Assembly (NCBI GenBank): GCA_016706595.1
Contig: JADJJH010000002.1
Location: 558,001-622,000, forward strand
Length of the DNA: 64,000 bases
Origin: Bacteroidota bacterium
GTDB taxonomy: Bacteria > Bacteroidota > Bacteroidia > Chitinophagales > Chitinophagaceae
Reading direction: 5' to 3'
The notes beneath the pieces are model-generated. The model was not told the DNA's origin, ran no database searches, and saw only the letters and a list, made by a program, of their open reading frames with translations. The translations under genes were made by a program, and so were the position numbers. Positions within the stretch are counted from its first letter, which is position 1. Each line of letters begins with the position of its first letter. Of the stretch, positions 51,709 through 60,294 are shown piece by piece.

Positions 51709-51917
51709 AAAGCAAACACTTCATCTTTTACAAAGTGTAAATGAGCGAAGACCGGGGTATCTTCAGCCGAATCATAGTAACAAGTTATTCCACTCTTAAT
51801 ATTTTCTTTAAGATCATCAATTGACTCTCCTTCCGCAAAAATGGCTACTCCAATGCTTTCAGCATAGTAACCACCTTCTTCAGCTTCATGTACAATAAAT
51901 GTTATTTCCTTATTCAT
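51705..51917 (-). CDS. hicB: HicB-type antitoxin (single domain)
   Basis: About 70 residues with the degenerate RNase-H-like HicB fold: FIVHEAEEGGYYAES, then AEGESIDDLKENIKSGITCYY. The usual DNA-binding (ribbon-helix-helix or HTH) C-terminal domain is absent, so autoregulation must work differently if at all. ATG at 51917 is preceded by an in-frame TTG. Neutralises HicA by direct binding in characterised systems. Confidence 0.78.
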   Translation of the reverse strand: MNKEITFIVHEAEEGGYYAESIGVAIFAEGESIDDLKENIKSGITCYYDSAEDTPVFAHLHFVKDEVFAL

Positions 51918-52029
51918 CAATCAAATATAAAAAATAAGCACATCTAATTATATTTTTTTTATGCATCAGTTAGTTTATTCATGCTCGAAGGTTATGACTA
52001 TCAAAGTAACAGGGGTTGTTCGAGCTGCC

Positions 52030-53019
52030 CTACACCAATTTATTTTGCACAAGGTATTCTGCAATTTGCACCGCATTGGTAGCCGCTCCTTTGCGTAAAT
52101 TATCCGATACTATCCAACAGTTTAATGTATTGGCTTGTGTTTCATCCCGTCGAATTCTACCTACAAAAACATCGTCTTTATCATGGGCATCTAAAGGCAT
52201 AGGATATTTTAATTGTGCAATATCATCTACTACCGTTACACCCGGAAAGCAAGATAGTAATCGTCGTACTTCGTCAAGATCAAAATCTTTTTCAAATTCA
52301 ATATTCACACTTTCACTATGTCCGCCCATTACCGGCAAACGCACACAAGTAGCGGTAACTTGTATGTTATCATCCTGCATTATTTTTTTAGTTTCGTTCA
52401 CCATTTTCATTTCTTCTTTGGTATAACCATTTGCAGTAAATACATCAATTTGTGGAATGATATTTAGATCGATGGTATATGGATACACTTTTTCGCCATC
52501 AAGTTGAGCTCGCTCATTTTGCAATTGCTGTACTGCCTTAACCCCTGTGCCGGTTACCGATTGATAAGTAGAAACTACCACACGTTTAATAGTATAAGCA
52601 TCATGCAAAGGTTTTAATGCCATCACCATTTGTATGGTTGAGCAATTTGGGTTGGCGATAATTTTATCTGAGGCAGTTAATGATGCGCCATTCACTTCGG
52701 GAACTATCAATTTATTATTTTCATTCATACGCCATGCCGATGAATTATCGATAACGGTTATTCCGGCCTCAGCAAATAAAGGTGCAAGTGCTAAAGATGT
52801 GGTTCCTCCGGCCGAAAATAAAGCAATAGCCGGTTTCATGTTTATGGCATCTTGAAAGGAAACTACTGTATACATTTTCCCTTTAAAATTTACCTCTTTG
52901 CCAATTGATTTTTCAGAGGCCACCGGTATCAATTCACTCACCGGAAAATTTCTTTCGGCTAATACTTCTAACATTTTTGTGCCCACCAATCCGGTAGCAC
53001 CCACCACAGCAACTTTCAT
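52030..53019 (-). CDS. asd: Aspartate-semialdehyde dehydrogenase
   Basis: 329 residues. Produces aspartate semialdehyde for lysine, DAP, threonine and methionine. N-terminal GATGLVGTKM (NADP-binding), catalytic Cys126 in NPNCSTIQM, and His near MPVMGGHSESV. Longer frame starts extend into the family-2 repeat at 53111 and are rejected; MKVAVVGATG at 53019 is the normal start. TAGTTTTG (53047-53040) is 20 nt upstream. Confidence 0.97.
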   Translation of the reverse strand: MKVAVVGATGLVGTKMLEVLAERNFPVSELIPVASEKSIGKEVNFKGKMYTVVSFQDAINMKPAIALFSAGGTTSLALAPLFAEAGITVIDNSSAWRMNENNKLIVPEVNGASLTASDKIIANPNCSTIQMVMALKPLHDAYTIKRVVVSTYQSVTGTGVKAVQQLQNERAQLDGEKVYPYTIDLNIIPQIDVFTANGYTKEEMKMVNETKKIMQDDNIQVTATCVRLPVMGGHSESVNIEFEKDFDLDEVRRLLSCFPGVTVVDDIAQLKYPMPLDAHDKDDVFVGRIRRDETQANTLNCWIVSDNLRKGAATNAVQIAEYLVQNKLV

Positions 53020-53039
53020 ATATTCGTTTTTTGAGTTGG

Positions 53040-53047
53040 CAAAACTA
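53040..53047 (-). promoter_or_regulatory. -7 element of asd
   Basis: Minus strand TAGTTTTG, exact TAnnTTTG match, 20 nt before the ATG at 53019. Confidence 0.5.
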
Positions 53048-53110
53048 ATCACTATAAGTAAATAAACCCAAATTCCGCATTGTGAATGCGAAATCGATGA
53101 ATGAATTGTA

Positions 53111-53225
53111 ATACCAAAGTGATTTGTGTCGTAGACCAAATCTTATCCCTTACGTATGGGAGTTTATGCCGATTAGATAGCTGTTCAGACTAAATATTGG
53201 TCTATTACAGATATCATTTCGGTAT
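53111..53225 (+). repeat. Dispersed repeat family 2, copy 2
   Basis: 115 bp from ATACC to GGTAT (short inverted ends). Shares GATTTGTGTCGTAGACCAAA and GATATCATTTCGGTAT with the copies at 36927 (reversed) and 60190 (direct). Contains CCCTTACGTATGGG in place of the CCCGTA/TACGGG hairpin of copy 1; copy 3 has lost this part. Confidence 0.85.
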
Positions 53226-53269
53226 AGCATCCAACATCTAAAAAAATGTACTACATTTATAATTCACGC

Positions 53270-54052
53270 ATGACTGCTATAAAATCATATCAAGCCCTAC
53301 AAGTCAATAACCATCAACGTAAACAAGTAACCGACCTGATTACCGTTGAAGAGATGTTAGGTATTTCGGTAAATGGTGAACCCTATACAATTACCATGCG
53401 TACGCCCGGTGACGAAGAAGCCTTAACACGTGGCATTTTGCTTACCGAAAATGTGTATGCCAATCATGTGCATAATCCGGTTTTCGACATTGTTGAACGA
53501 AATGAAGAGGGGGTTATTACCAAAGTAAATGTACAAATACCCCAAGATGAGTTATTAGCCGGCATCCACGAAAAACGAAATTTACTTTCGGTTAGTAGTT
53601 GTGGTATGTGTGGTAAGTATGATGTGGATGTAAGTCTGCACGGTGTATTAAAACCGACTGCAAAACTGAACCTTTTGTTGGTACCCAAGTTATTTGATAC
53701 AATGGCAAAACATCAGCAATTGTTTACTAAAAGTGGGGGTTGTCATGCCGCGGCATTGTTTACTATTGAAGGACAATTTTTAGATTGCAAGGAGGATATT
53801 GGAAGGCATAATGCGGTTGATAAAACCATAGGACAAGTATTATTACATCATCAATTATCGCTGGCCGAAATATTATTAGTAAGCGGGCGGGTATCTTACG
53901 AAATAGTAAGTAAGGCGCATAAAGCCGGTATTCCCTATTTATGTTCGGTATCGGCACCATCGTCAATGGCGATAGATTATTGCAGGCAAAGTGGCATTAC
54001 GCTTTTAGCTTTTTGTAGGGGCGATAAGTTTACGGTATACGCGGGTGAATGA
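53270..54052 (+). CDS. fdhD: Formate dehydrogenase accessory sulfurtransferase FdhD
   Basis: 260 residues from ATG at 53270 (the frame opens eight codons earlier; the likely -7 TACATTTA at 53249-53256 falls inside the longer form). FdhD moves sulfur from IscS to the molybdenum cofactor of formate dehydrogenases; the SVSSCGMCGK motif has both reactive Cys. KSGGCHAAALF, DIGRHNAVDK and SGRVSYEIVSKA are the other family blocks. No formate dehydrogenase lies in the window, so its client must be elsewhere on the chromosome. Confidence 0.93.
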   Translation: MTAIKSYQALQVNNHQRKQVTDLITVEEMLGISVNGEPYTITMRTPGDEEALTRGILLTENVYANHVHNPVFDIVERNEEGVITKVNVQIPQDELLAGIHEKRNLLSVSSCGMCGKYDVDVSLHGVLKPTAKLNLLLVPKLFDTMAKHQQLFTKSGGCHAAALFTIEGQFLDCKEDIGRHNAVDKTIGQVLLHHQLSLAEILLVSGRVSYEIVSKAHKAGIPYLCSVSAPSSMAIDYCRQSGITLLAFCRGDKFTVYAGE

Positions 54053-54128
54053 GCATGCCTATAACGCTTTCACTTTCTCTTTCCAATTCTCTATCCTTAT
54101 CTCTTTAAAACTATACTTTTTTGTGTGC

Positions 54129-54162
54129 GTACTCACAAATAAGTATAGTTATCTGTGAGTAC
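54129..54162. promoter_or_regulatory. Inverted repeat, possible operator
   Basis: Perfect 9-bp arms GTACTCACA (54129-54137) and TGTGAGTAC (54154-54162), 16 nt apart with AAGTATAGTTAT between. It lies at the 5' end of a relic frame and could be its operator. No T tract. Confidence 0.35.
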
Positions 54163-54181
54163 AATTGCAAAAACAGATAAA

Positions 54182-54304
54182 ATGAGCAGAATAGAAGCAA
54201 GGGAAGTTTATAAGGCAAAAGCGAAATTTTAAAAAACGTTTACCGATTTTTATGAAATGGGGCATACAATTATAATTTATGAAATGGATTTTTGGAGTTT
54301 TTGA
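54182..54304 (+). pseudogene. Relic small ORF with in-frame stop
   Basis: ATG at 54182 begins MSRIEAREVYKAKAKF, stopped by TAA at 54230, and the same frame continues with KTFTDFYEMGHTIIIYEM to TGA at 54304. Read through, this gives a 40-residue helical peptide. The single stop in an otherwise coherent frame suggests a decayed small gene (or a lysine-rich leader). No family is recognised. The rest of 54053-54399 contains nothing else. Confidence 0.35.
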
Positions 54305-54399
54305 GAGAGGGGGTTTAAAACCTGGTTATTGATGTTTAGTTGGTGGGTGTCAACATGCATTCAAATTTTAATATACGGCATGTTAATATGAACACGTCA

Positions 54400-55254
54400 T
54401 TATTTATTTGAATATGTTTTTACTTTTTCTGAAATCCTTTTCCAAAATAATCCTTCATCATAATTTGTTCTTTCTTTGTCAAGTTCAAATTCTCCTTTAA
54501 ATCGATACATAATATCACCTAGTGGGCTTCTCACTTTCGCGAATACTATTCTAGTCTGCATTCCTTTATTCAAAACAGTGTCAATATGTGTTTTTTGATT
54601 TTCTGGAAGCTCACAAATTTCCTGAATTACCATCTCATTGCTTGAAATTGAATTATTCCATTTTCCGTTTTTATATAGTTTAGGAAACCAAATTAATTTA
54701 CCATTTTCATAAGGATGTTTTACTCCACCCGTCCAAATACCTTTTGGTTTTATGGCTAGTCCAAAACAATTGCAGGCATCAGCCATCGTTTTAAACGCAC
54801 AATCGTCATCTAAAGATATAAATCCTTTTTTTACATAGGTTGCAGGGTTGTATTCAGTTTCTAAATCCCAAGGAGTGAAATTAAGTTTCGAAGATTTTTT
54901 CTGCTTAATTTTTTCGACAATTTCAAAAATTTCTTTGTTGAGTAATTCAAGTTCTTGAGTAACATCAACCCTAACAATTTCATGACCGGTTGCATTGATG
55001 ATATCCGCTTCTCGAATTTTATCAATTTCTATTTGTTGTCGATGATGTTTCTCGTCAATCTCAATATGTAGTTGCAGTTGTGGGAAATACAAGTCAGTTA
55101 ATGCTCTTCCTTCTGGTCGTGTTATAAATTGTTGTGTTACAATTTTTATGCTAGTATCATCAAGTAAATGCCAAATTCTAGTAACTACATAATGTTCAAA
55201 TTTCTTTTTCTCAGCCCGTGAAAAACTACGCGATAAATAATCAAGTTTATTCAT
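54400..55254 (-). CDS. Putative PD-(D/E)XK nuclease of the helicase cassette
   Basis: 284 residues. N-terminal part (about 10-110) looks like a restriction-endonuclease-fold nuclease: EGRALTDLYFPQLQLHIEID with Asp54 and the E-x-D motif (Glu65, Asp67) followed by EKHH, similar to DUF559/VSR-like enzymes. The C-terminal part (about 120-284: GVKHPYENGKLIWFPKLY; FAKVRSPLGDIMYRFKG) is not recognised and may read DNA. Starts inside the stop region of the helicase gene (8-bp overlap), so it is its translational partner. Confidence 0.65.
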   Translation of the reverse strand: MNKLDYLSRSFSRAEKKKFEHYVVTRIWHLLDDTSIKIVTQQFITRPEGRALTDLYFPQLQLHIEIDEKHHRQQIEIDKIREADIINATGHEIVRVDVTQELELLNKEIFEIVEKIKQKKSSKLNFTPWDLETEYNPATYVKKGFISLDDDCAFKTMADACNCFGLAIKPKGIWTGGVKHPYENGKLIWFPKLYKNGKWNNSISSNEMVIQEICELPENQKTHIDTVLNKGMQTRIVFAKVRSPLGDIMYRFKGEFELDKERTNYDEGLFWKRISEKVKTYSNK

Positions 55255-58159
55255 TCGTTATATAATTATAAATAGATTCTTCAACAGGTTGTTTCATTAA
55301 AAATTTAATCTTTACCACGGGGACTTCTTTCCCCGAATCGTTAGACATTTTAGTTTCTTCAAATCCACCTTCGATTGGTTCAACATCTCCCATATAATAA
55401 AATTCTATTCCTTCATCGTTACTTTTTTTAATAAATAAGGGTAGTCTCATTTTGTCTTTGGCATCAATAATTTGTTTGACATCATTGCTTCTCAAGGTTC
55501 GCTTTGACTTTGACATCCATTCAAATTCGTAATTATTAATAAATCCATCTTCATATTTTGTCGAACTGGAAATTCCTTCAGCTTTGTGGTAGTTCACAAA
55601 GATTAGACAGTTTGATTTGTCAGGACTAATTATATAACCACCTACATTTTGTGCAACGGGATTCTTTGCCCAATTTAATATTCTGAATACATCTTTTCTT
55701 GAATACTTCCTATATAGAATAAATCCGCCAAAATAATTATGAAGTTTAAATAGATTATTATAAGTTTTTAAAGAATAGTCAATGCTATCCTTTAAAAAGT
55801 TAGAGAAAATTTGATTGCTGAGCAATTCTTTAAAAGATGGATGTAAGGTTAGTTGGTTATTATTTTTTTGAATAATTTTCAGCGCATACTTTTCATTTAC
55901 GGACACTAATTTTTTGTTTTTTGTTTCGGTAATAAATTCAAAATTTAAATTTCTTATTGCCGATTCGATTGTTTCTGAATTCACATAATATTTATATGTA
56001 GCTAGTATTATTTCTTGCACTTTTGCGACTTCAATCTGATTGTTGAATATACATTGTTGAAGAATTAAAGATTCTTCAATGCGTTTTGAATTATTGATTT
56101 CAACGGAGAGCAATTCTAGAAGTTTGACTTCATGGCTACTCACCTTATCAAGTAATGTTGATTCCTTAGATAATACAAAATTGAAATATGATTTCGAATT
56201 TAGTACATATAAAAAAGGATCTCTTGAACCATGTTCAATAAAGTCCATCATCATCGGGATTCTACCTAACTTAAATTTTAATAAATCATAATCATTTGTC
56301 AAATCAACAGAACGTTTCATGTTTGCCTTGTCAATTGCCTCAAATATTTTGCCTTGAGTTATTTTGTCAAAATTTATTGTAGATGAACCTGGAATTAAAT
56401 TACTTCCACTAGCAATTAATTTCCGTAAGGTGTCCTTATTATAAGTTGAATCACCATATAAGGCAATTGGGACTAAATAATTATTGCTATAGTTCCCAAT
56501 AAAATCAATCACAGTTAAATAGTCTTTATTATCAATTTTTCTAAGACCTCTGCCTAATTGCTGAACAAAAATGATAGCAGATTGAGTTGGTCTTAACATG
56601 ATTACTTGATTGACCTTAGGAATGTCAATTCCTTCATTGAAAATATCAACTGTAAATATGTAGTCCAGTTTTTCAGATTCAATATCAGATTCAAGTCTAT
56701 TGATTGCAGATATCCTTTCGTCTTCACTACTTTCACCAGTTAAGGCTATTGACTTGATTCCCTTTTTATTAAATGAAGCTGAGAGTGATTTGCATTCATC
56801 GATTTTTGAACAAAATATCAATCCTCGAACAATGCCATTATCGCATCCATAAAGATTTGCTTTTTCAATTATTCTTTCAACTCGTTCCTTAGAGGTAAGT
56901 TTTATAAAATCAGCTTTCTCTTCTAATAATTTTCCATCGACCGATATATCCGTTACACCATAATAGTGAAACGGACTCAACATCTCTTCTTCCATTGCAC
57001 GATGAAGTCGTATTTCGTAGGCAATTGTGTGGTCAAACAATTTGAAAATATCTAGTCCATCGGTTCTTTCTGGAGTTGCTGTCATTCCCAGTAAAAATTC
57101 TGGCTTAAAGTGGTTTAGAATTTTCTGATATGATTCAGCACCTGCTCTGTGGGTTTCATCTATAACTACATATTCAAATTGTTTAGCATCAAGATTCGCT
57201 AAGTGTTCAGCCTTAGAAATTGTTTGAATAGTGGAAAAGATGAAGTCTTTATCTAATTCCTTCATATTGCCAGAATAGATACCCATAGATTTAGATTCTC
57301 TAAATACTGCTTTGAATGTTTTCATTGCTGCCTTAGCAATATTTAATCTATGTACAACAAAAAGTAATCTTTTAGGATTGAAATCTTTTGCATCAAAGGC
57401 TGATAAATAAGTTTTGCCAGTCCCGGTGGCTGAGATTAGTAGTGCTTTTCTTTTCCCTTCAATTCTTAAAGATTTGAGATTATTTAATGCTTCTATCTGC
57501 ATCGTGTTCGGATAGATATCATTAAGTTTAGTTAGTTGTTCATTAATAATTTTGGTTGCATTTATTTGTTGGATGTAAATTGATTCATATGATTGAATAA
57601 AATCATCATCAACATTAATTGCTTTATCAAACTCAGAACTAAATTCCTTGATTACTGCCGAGAAAATAAAACTTTCGCTTGTTGCTGAAATTTTTAAGTT
57701 CCATTCAGTGTTTACACAAAGTGCGCTTGCTGTTAAATTACTACTTCCAATAATTAGATCATTTACAATCCCCTTTTTGAATAGATAGCCTTTCGAATGA
57801 AATTTTGTATTTACAGCAATTTTTAATTTGATATTTTTAAACTTTAAAAGTCTTTTTAAAGCTTCAGGCTGACTAAAATTTAAATATTGAGAAACCAAAA
57901 TCTTACCTTGAATTCCTTTTTCTTCTAACTCTAGCAATGTATTCATCAGGGTTGCAATACCGCTTGTAGTTACAAAGGCAACTGAGAACCAAAATTCCTC
58001 ACAACTTTTAAGTTCTCTGTCTATGGTTGTAAGTACTTTTTTTCCTGCTGATTTATCATTTAGAATCATCTCTGGCCTGTACTCCTTATTAGAGTGTACA
58101 AGTTGGTCGATAAAACCTGTTTGTAAACTGGCCGATAAAGCTTCTCGTAAAAATTCCAT
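55247..58159 (-). CDS. Helicase with PLD-like N-terminus and DUF3427-like C-terminus
   Basis: 970 residues from ATG at 58159. Residues about 40-150 contain a phospholipase-D-like site (FHSKGYLF with H121-x-K123 and GSSNLT). The superfamily 2 helicase follows: SATGTGKT (243-250), VIDETHRAG as DExH motif (332-340), MTATPERTD, and QQLGRGLRKI (motif VI). The remaining ~400 residues match the DUF3427 region found on such proteins. The N-terminal PLD fold may cleave or bind DNA; with one HKD half it might dimerise. It is 1 bp after the Nudix gene and overlaps the nuclease gene, forming one operon. Similar helicases occur in phage-defence islands. Confidence 0.88.
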   Translation of the reverse strand: MEFLREALSASLQTGFIDQLVHSNKEYRPEMILNDKSAGKKVLTTIDRELKSCEEFWFSVAFVTTSGIATLMNTLLELEEKGIQGKILVSQYLNFSQPEALKRLLKFKNIKLKIAVNTKFHSKGYLFKKGIVNDLIIGSSNLTASALCVNTEWNLKISATSESFIFSAVIKEFSSEFDKAINVDDDFIQSYESIYIQQINATKIINEQLTKLNDIYPNTMQIEALNNLKSLRIEGKRKALLISATGTGKTYLSAFDAKDFNPKRLLFVVHRLNIAKAAMKTFKAVFRESKSMGIYSGNMKELDKDFIFSTIQTISKAEHLANLDAKQFEYVVIDETHRAGAESYQKILNHFKPEFLLGMTATPERTDGLDIFKLFDHTIAYEIRLHRAMEEEMLSPFHYYGVTDISVDGKLLEEKADFIKLTSKERVERIIEKANLYGCDNGIVRGLIFCSKIDECKSLSASFNKKGIKSIALTGESSEDERISAINRLESDIESEKLDYIFTVDIFNEGIDIPKVNQVIMLRPTQSAIIFVQQLGRGLRKIDNKDYLTVIDFIGNYSNNYLVPIALYGDSTYNKDTLRKLIASGSNLIPGSSTINFDKITQGKIFEAIDKANMKRSVDLTNDYDLLKFKLGRIPMMMDFIEHGSRDPFLYVLNSKSYFNFVLSKESTLLDKVSSHEVKLLELLSVEINNSKRIEESLILQQCIFNNQIEVAKVQEIILATYKYYVNSETIESAIRNLNFEFITETKNKKLVSVNEKYALKIIQKNNNQLTLHPSFKELLSNQIFSNFLKDSIDYSLKTYNNLFKLHNYFGGFILYRKYSRKDVFRILNWAKNPVAQNVGGYIISPDKSNCLIFVNYHKAEGISSSTKYEDGFINNYEFEWMSKSKRTLRSNDVKQIIDAKDKMRLPLFIKKSNDEGIEFYYMGDVEPIEGGFEETKMSNDSGKEVPVVKIKFLMKQPVEESIYNYITNE

Positions 58160-58160
58160 T

Positions 58161-58553
58161 TTAATTTTCGATAAGCTTGTGAACAATAGGAATATCCGCG
58201 GCGGCCCAATCTAAATTTAATAGTTGCGATTTATCAAGCCATCTAAAATCAAGATGTTCTGTAAGTGTGACTTCGTTGTTTATACAGCTACAGATAAAGC
58301 TATGCATGGTTAATTCGAAATCGGGATATTGATGAACTACTGTCATTAGCTCATGGCTAATTTTAATATCCATTTCCAACTCCTCTTTTATTTCTCTGAT
58401 TATGGTTTGCTCTTTTGTTTCCCCTACTTCGATTTTGCCTCCTGGGAATTCATACTTTTTTGATATGTAAGAAAGAGTGCTTTCATTTCGTTGAACACAA
58501 AGAATTTTTTCTTGATGAATAATAATAGCAGCTACAACTTCAACTTTTTTCAT
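58161..58553 (-). CDS. Nudix hydrolase (MutT/8-oxo-dGTP-type)
   Basis: 130 residues. Nudix box at about residues 38-60: GGKIEVGETKEQTIIREIKE with G-x5-E-x7-R-E-x-x-E-E. Short MutT-like form with N-terminal VEVVAAIIIHQEKILCVQR typical of 8-oxo-dGTP diphosphatases. First gene of the cassette with the helicase and nuclease; the stop is 1 bp before the helicase ATG. In this context the substrate may be another nucleotide rather than oxidised dGTP. A MutT-like gene before a DUF3427 helicase is a pattern I recall in several genomes. Confidence 0.85.
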   Translation of the reverse strand: MKKVEVVAAIIIHQEKILCVQRNESTLSYISKKYEFPGGKIEVGETKEQTIIREIKEELEMDIKISHELMTVVHQYPDFELTMHSFICSCINNEVTLTEHLDFRWLDKSQLLNLDWAAADIPIVHKLIEN

Positions 58554-58689
58554 AATGTTTTAATTCAAAACAGTTTTTAGATTATACTTATTTTATAGAA
58601 TGGAATGGTTCAAGTAAATATATCATTCAGATTAATTTAAATATTGTTATAACAATAATTCTAAACAATCTAATTATTCAAGTTGAATA

Positions 58690-58908
58690 TTAATCTAATT
58701 TATTCCCCACTTCCCTCACTTCCAAATTCTCCACCCCATAATCTGAAAATATTTCATCGAGTAATGATTTTTTAAAATCACTGCTACCTAATAGTATGCT
58801 CGAAAATATTTCAATCCGATCATCTACACTTAAGCTATTCAGTGTTTCGTCATCGCGAAAGAAGGCCATAAATTGGTCTCTGGTATTTATGCGATGATTT
58901 GTTTGCAT
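58690..58908 (-). CDS. Uncharacterised small acidic protein
   Basis: 72 residues from ATG at 58908, rich in acidic residues (FFRDDETLNSL; LDEIFSDYGVENLEV) and without Cys or membrane segment. No recognised family. It lies between the Nudix gene and the DUF1016 remnant on the same strand and could belong to either, for example as an antitoxin-like or anti-nuclease partner. Confidence 0.45.
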   Translation of the reverse strand: MQTNHRINTRDQFMAFFRDDETLNSLSVDDRIEIFSSILLGSSDFKKSLLDEIFSDYGVENLEVREVGNKLD

Positions 58909-59066
58909 AGGATTGGTTTTTTATAATCAAATCTCTAATTTACTAATATTCTTCAGAAATGTGTTTCATAAGCATTGCCATTCATTGTCAATGTTCGTCT
59001 ACATGGGGATTAACATTTTACAATTCGAATTCATAAATTTTCTAACAATAGAAAAACACTTCACTT

Positions 59067-59877
59067 TCATTCTTTCTCTCTCATATGATTTTGCGCTATC
59101 ATAATAGCCTTTTGTAAACGATCTAAAAGTATTTCTTTAGATGGCAAAATGGTAAAGTAATCGGCTACTTTGATATTGCTTTTGTGCAATTGCAATAACT
59201 CAATGTGCTCTGGGTTTTATCGGTACAAAGTATTAAGCCTAAGGGTGGCTACAAGATTGCGAAATCACCGATTTCGCAAAGTATAAGTTGGACACAACAA
59301 TGGCGGTTTCTAAATCTTTTTCCGAATAGGTATCTTTTAATCCTAAAAAATCTAAAAAGTAGGGGTCTCTAAAAACTAAATCAGGTGTTAGTAAATTGCT
59401 TTCATTCAGTTGTTGCAAATCATTTTTAATAGTTTTTTCAGGCTTTTTGCTAATGGCGGTACGTTCGTACAGCATTGAATTTATTTTCTCTCTAAATGTG
59501 CGTACACTCCATTTTTCTATTTTGCAAATTTCAATGTAAAATTGAAGTTTAAGGTCATTATCAATGTATATTATTTCTTTTATATGAGACCAACTCAATT
59601 GTCTCCACAGTGTAGAGACAATTTGTTTGTCTTGGATAGTCTCCGCAAAGCGCAGACAATGTCTTAATTGTTTTTCACTCCAACCCGGCCCATACTCAGC
59701 CGTTAATTGTGCACTCACGGTGTGTACAATTTGCTTCCCATATTCAGCTCTTTGATCGTTGAGTATTTCGGTATTTATTCTGTTACCCACTTGCCAATAC
59801 AACATGGTAATAGTTGCATTCACAGCAACTGAAACTTGTTGTTTGCTTTCTTCAATTAGTGCTTTAATATCACTAGT
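59067..59877 (-). pseudogene. DUF1016 (YhcG-like) PD-(D/E)XK nuclease, truncated and deleted
   Basis: The N-terminal part (59873-59239) reads DIKALIEESKQQVSVAVNA, VNATITMLYWQVGNRI and YGPGWSEKQLRHCLRF, the DUF1016 N-terminal domain, with DLVFRDPYFLDFLGL. It then stops soon after DLETAIV, where the catalytic core should begin. A second fragment (59211-59067) supplies the family's C-terminal end, EHIELLQLHKSNIKVADYF and SKEILLDRLQKA, in a different frame. The nuclease core between is missing, replaced by about 25 codons and a small hairpin. The true start is also lost: the frame runs upstream into repeat copy C without an ATG. The remaining GTG at 59823 is not a credible start. Confidence 0.85.
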
Positions 59878-59994
59878 GAATCTCTAAAAACCCCTTATGC
59901 TTCGTTACTCGAATTTTGCAAAGCCTTTATTTACGAGAGTAAACGCAGTCTTCGCAAAATCCGAAAGCCTCGCCTAAGAGATTTTAAGAGATGC
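59878..59994 (-). repeat. Dispersed repeat family 1, copy C
   Basis: 117 bp, opposite orientation to copies A and B. Inverted ends and the internal GACTGCGTTTACT and GGCGAGGC blocks are conserved. Its left edge coincides with the lost 5' end of the DUF1016 gene. Confidence 0.85.
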
Positions 59995-60087
59995 CCACAA
60001 TTCGATTAAACCTTCTTAGTTAATTCGGAACTCATATTATTTGTATCAATCATCACAAATCTAATGTTTAAATTTTATCTGTCGAAT

Positions 60088-60166
60088 CGGGGATTGGGGT
60101 TCGGTGTAAAATTCTAAATTCTAAAATCGAAATACGAAGTGGGAATTTTACTAACCCCAAACCCCG
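60088..60166. repeat. Long imperfect hairpin
   Basis: Outer arms CGGGGATTGGGGTT / AACCCCAAACCCCG (13 of 14 paired) and inner arms GTAAAATTC / GAATTTTAC, with loop rich in A. It sits between repeat copies of two families, in a gene-free stretch (59995-60408). No matching copy is seen elsewhere in the window. Confidence 0.55.
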
Positions 60167-60189
60167 CTTTACTTTTATAAACAAGGGTA

Positions 60190-60294
60190 ATACCAATGTG
60201 ATTTGTGTCGTAGACCAAATCTTACAGTGGTTTATGCCGATTAGATAGCTGTTCAGACCAATTTATTGGTCTGTTATAGATATCATTTCGGTAT
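60190..60294 (+). repeat. Dispersed repeat family 2, copy 3
   Basis: 105 bp, same orientation as copy 2. ATACCAATGTGATTTGTGTC at the left and GATATCATTTCGGTAT at the right. Lacks the small hairpin block of copies 1 and 2. The palindromic part is imperfect (TCAGACCAA TTTA TTGGTCTG core retained). Confidence 0.85.

Noticed and set aside
52030..53139. Extended asd start at 53139
   Set aside because: The extra 40 residues come from the family-2 repeat and lack family similarity; ATG at 53019 has a -7 element in place.
58913..59104. 63-codon plus-strand ORF
   Set aside because: Antisense to the surviving C-terminal piece of DUF1016; not independent.
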